Notes under the pieces: model-generated
What the model saw: the letters and a program-made list of their open reading frames with translations, nothing else
Told to the model about the DNA's origin: nothing
The model's database searches: none
NCBI GenBank assembly: GCA_946413655.1
Contig: CAMKLO010000002.1
Span: 62,001-126,000 of the forward strand
Direction of reading: 5' to 3'
Origin: an uncultured Fibrobacter sp.
Lineage (GTDB): Bacteria; Fibrobacterota; Fibrobacteria; Fibrobacterales; Fibrobacteraceae
DNA length: 64,000 nucleotides
Position numbers and translations under genes: made by a program
Shown: one piece after another, positions 63,431-64,000 of the stretch
How positions within the stretch are numbered: the first letter of the stretch is position 1
Layout: every line of letters starts with the position of its first letter

Positions 63431-63464
63431 AAGAAAAAGGCTCCTGAATCGTCAAATCCAGGAG
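63431..63464 (-). terminator. Terminator of the right-edge gene
   Basis: On the minus strand, CTCCTGGAT pairs with ATTCAGGAG (one G-U pair) around a 6-base loop, followed by CCTTTTTCTT. It starts 7 bases after the stop codon and resembles the terminator at 56652-56692. Confidence 0.75.
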
Positions 63465-63470
63465 ATTCTT

Positions 63471-64000
63471 TTAAATTTTTCTCTTGAAACCGAATGTCTT
63501 GGTTTTGCTACCAGTAGCTTTATCGGCCTTGATTCCGACATTTTCGCATGTTTGGTTGTAGTCATTGTCGGATTTTTCAAATTTCGCAGCGCAGAAGGAT
63601 TCTGCCGTGAAGTCGAATTTCGCGATGTAGGCTCCTGTACCAATTTTATTGCCCTTTTTGGCGACGGGGGCTTCGTTGTCCTTGGCTACCCATTCCAGGT
63701 TGAGCTTGAGTATTCCGTTATCGACAAGGCCTCGCATGGATGTGAATTTTTCCTTCGGGATGTCTAGCTTATAAGTATTGACGTATTGCCCGAGATTGTC
63801 GTAAAGATCCATGACGACTTTTAGGCGGTAATCGTACATTGGCATACCCTCGTGGGTCATGAAATTTGCTGAGGGCATTGTAATTTCAACTTCGAAATTC
63901 GGACCGGAACAGGCGTAGATCAATGTGTCGGCTTGACCCAGTAGAGTTCCATTTTCGTCGATGAAATTGTTCTTGCCGTTGACTATGGCCGATGTCACAA
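63471..64000 (-). CDS. C-terminal part of a third GH9-type surface protein (N-terminus beyond window)
   Basis: About 176 residues of a gene entering from the right edge. It aligns closely with the end of the 2157-residue GH9 protein: a shared MYDYRLKVVMDLYDNLGQYV-type segment, YKLDIPKEKF, LKLNLEWVAKDNEAPVAKKG, IGTGAYIAKFDF, a Cys-spaced stretch (SFCAAKFE...YNQTC) and the basic end KTFGFKRKI. A terminator follows. The catalytic part is not visible; that it is a third GH9 enzyme is inferred from the tail and position, since the same tail is also carried by other Fibrobacter surface enzymes. Confidence 0.75.
   Translation of the reverse strand, partial: VTSAIVNGKNNFIDENGTLLGQADTLIYACSGPNFEVEITMPSANFMTHEGMPMYDYRLKVVMDLYDNLGQYVNTYKLDIPKEKFTSMRGLVDNGILKLNLEWVAKDNEAPVAKKGNKIGTGAYIAKFDFTAESFCAAKFEKSDNDYNQTCENVGIKADKATGSKTKTFGFKRKI

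Overview
The window fits a rumen-type Fibrobacter (Fibrobacteres, FCB superphylum). This rests on tandem multidomain GH9 cellulases with basic C-terminal tails, a tandem array of secreted CotH-family proteins with type IX-like C-terminal domains, and promoter-like boxes of the TTG-N20/21-TAnnTTTG type known from Bacteroidetes. No sequence search was possible; the assignment is from recognition of families and architecture.

Layout. 1-8014 (minus): five tandem CotH-kinase paralogues in one close-packed operon, the last cut by the left edge. 8249-9307: secreted DUF3300 protein, then a repeat-filled gap. 9759-14185 (mostly minus): endonuclease III, serine acetyltransferase, maltokinase, two small unknowns and a nitrilase-family amidase. 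14254-17470 (plus): TonB-receptor-like outer-membrane protein and a D-Ala-D-Ala dipeptidase. 17556-23800: Sua5, a long DUF349 protein and PriA. 23885-28538: an AT-rich accessory block of poorly known genes (LRR protein, DUF6544-like, membrane protein, Cys-rich protein, 188-aa protein). 28695-34774: HIRAN-like protein, guanylate kinase, a GT2 + GT-C envelope glycosyltransferase pair and a beta-barrel protein. 34886-42343: a 2485-aa secreted vWA protein. 42453-46342: transketolase, NrdR and an rRNA-methyltransferase-like protein. 46431-64000 (minus): two giant GH9 enzymes, the tail of a third related protein, and a histidine kinase / response regulator / sigma-54 activator set directly behind one cellulase.

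How the genes may work together. Much of the coding sequence is cell-surface or secreted and suits a plant-fibre degrader: cellulases, secreted CotH proteins that may phosphorylate surface or secreted proteins, a vWA adhesin-like protein and envelope glycosylation. The second GH9 gene runs without a terminator into the kinase, regulator and activator genes, suggesting co-transcription of a cellulase with its own signalling set. One CotH copy lacks both conserved acidic motifs and looks like a pseudokinase.

Intergenic DNA is unusually structured. Short-period tandem arrays start at, abut or overlap stop codons, several between convergent genes, and two palindromic repeat families recur. No tRNA, rRNA, CRISPR array, insertion sequence or prophage was recognised.
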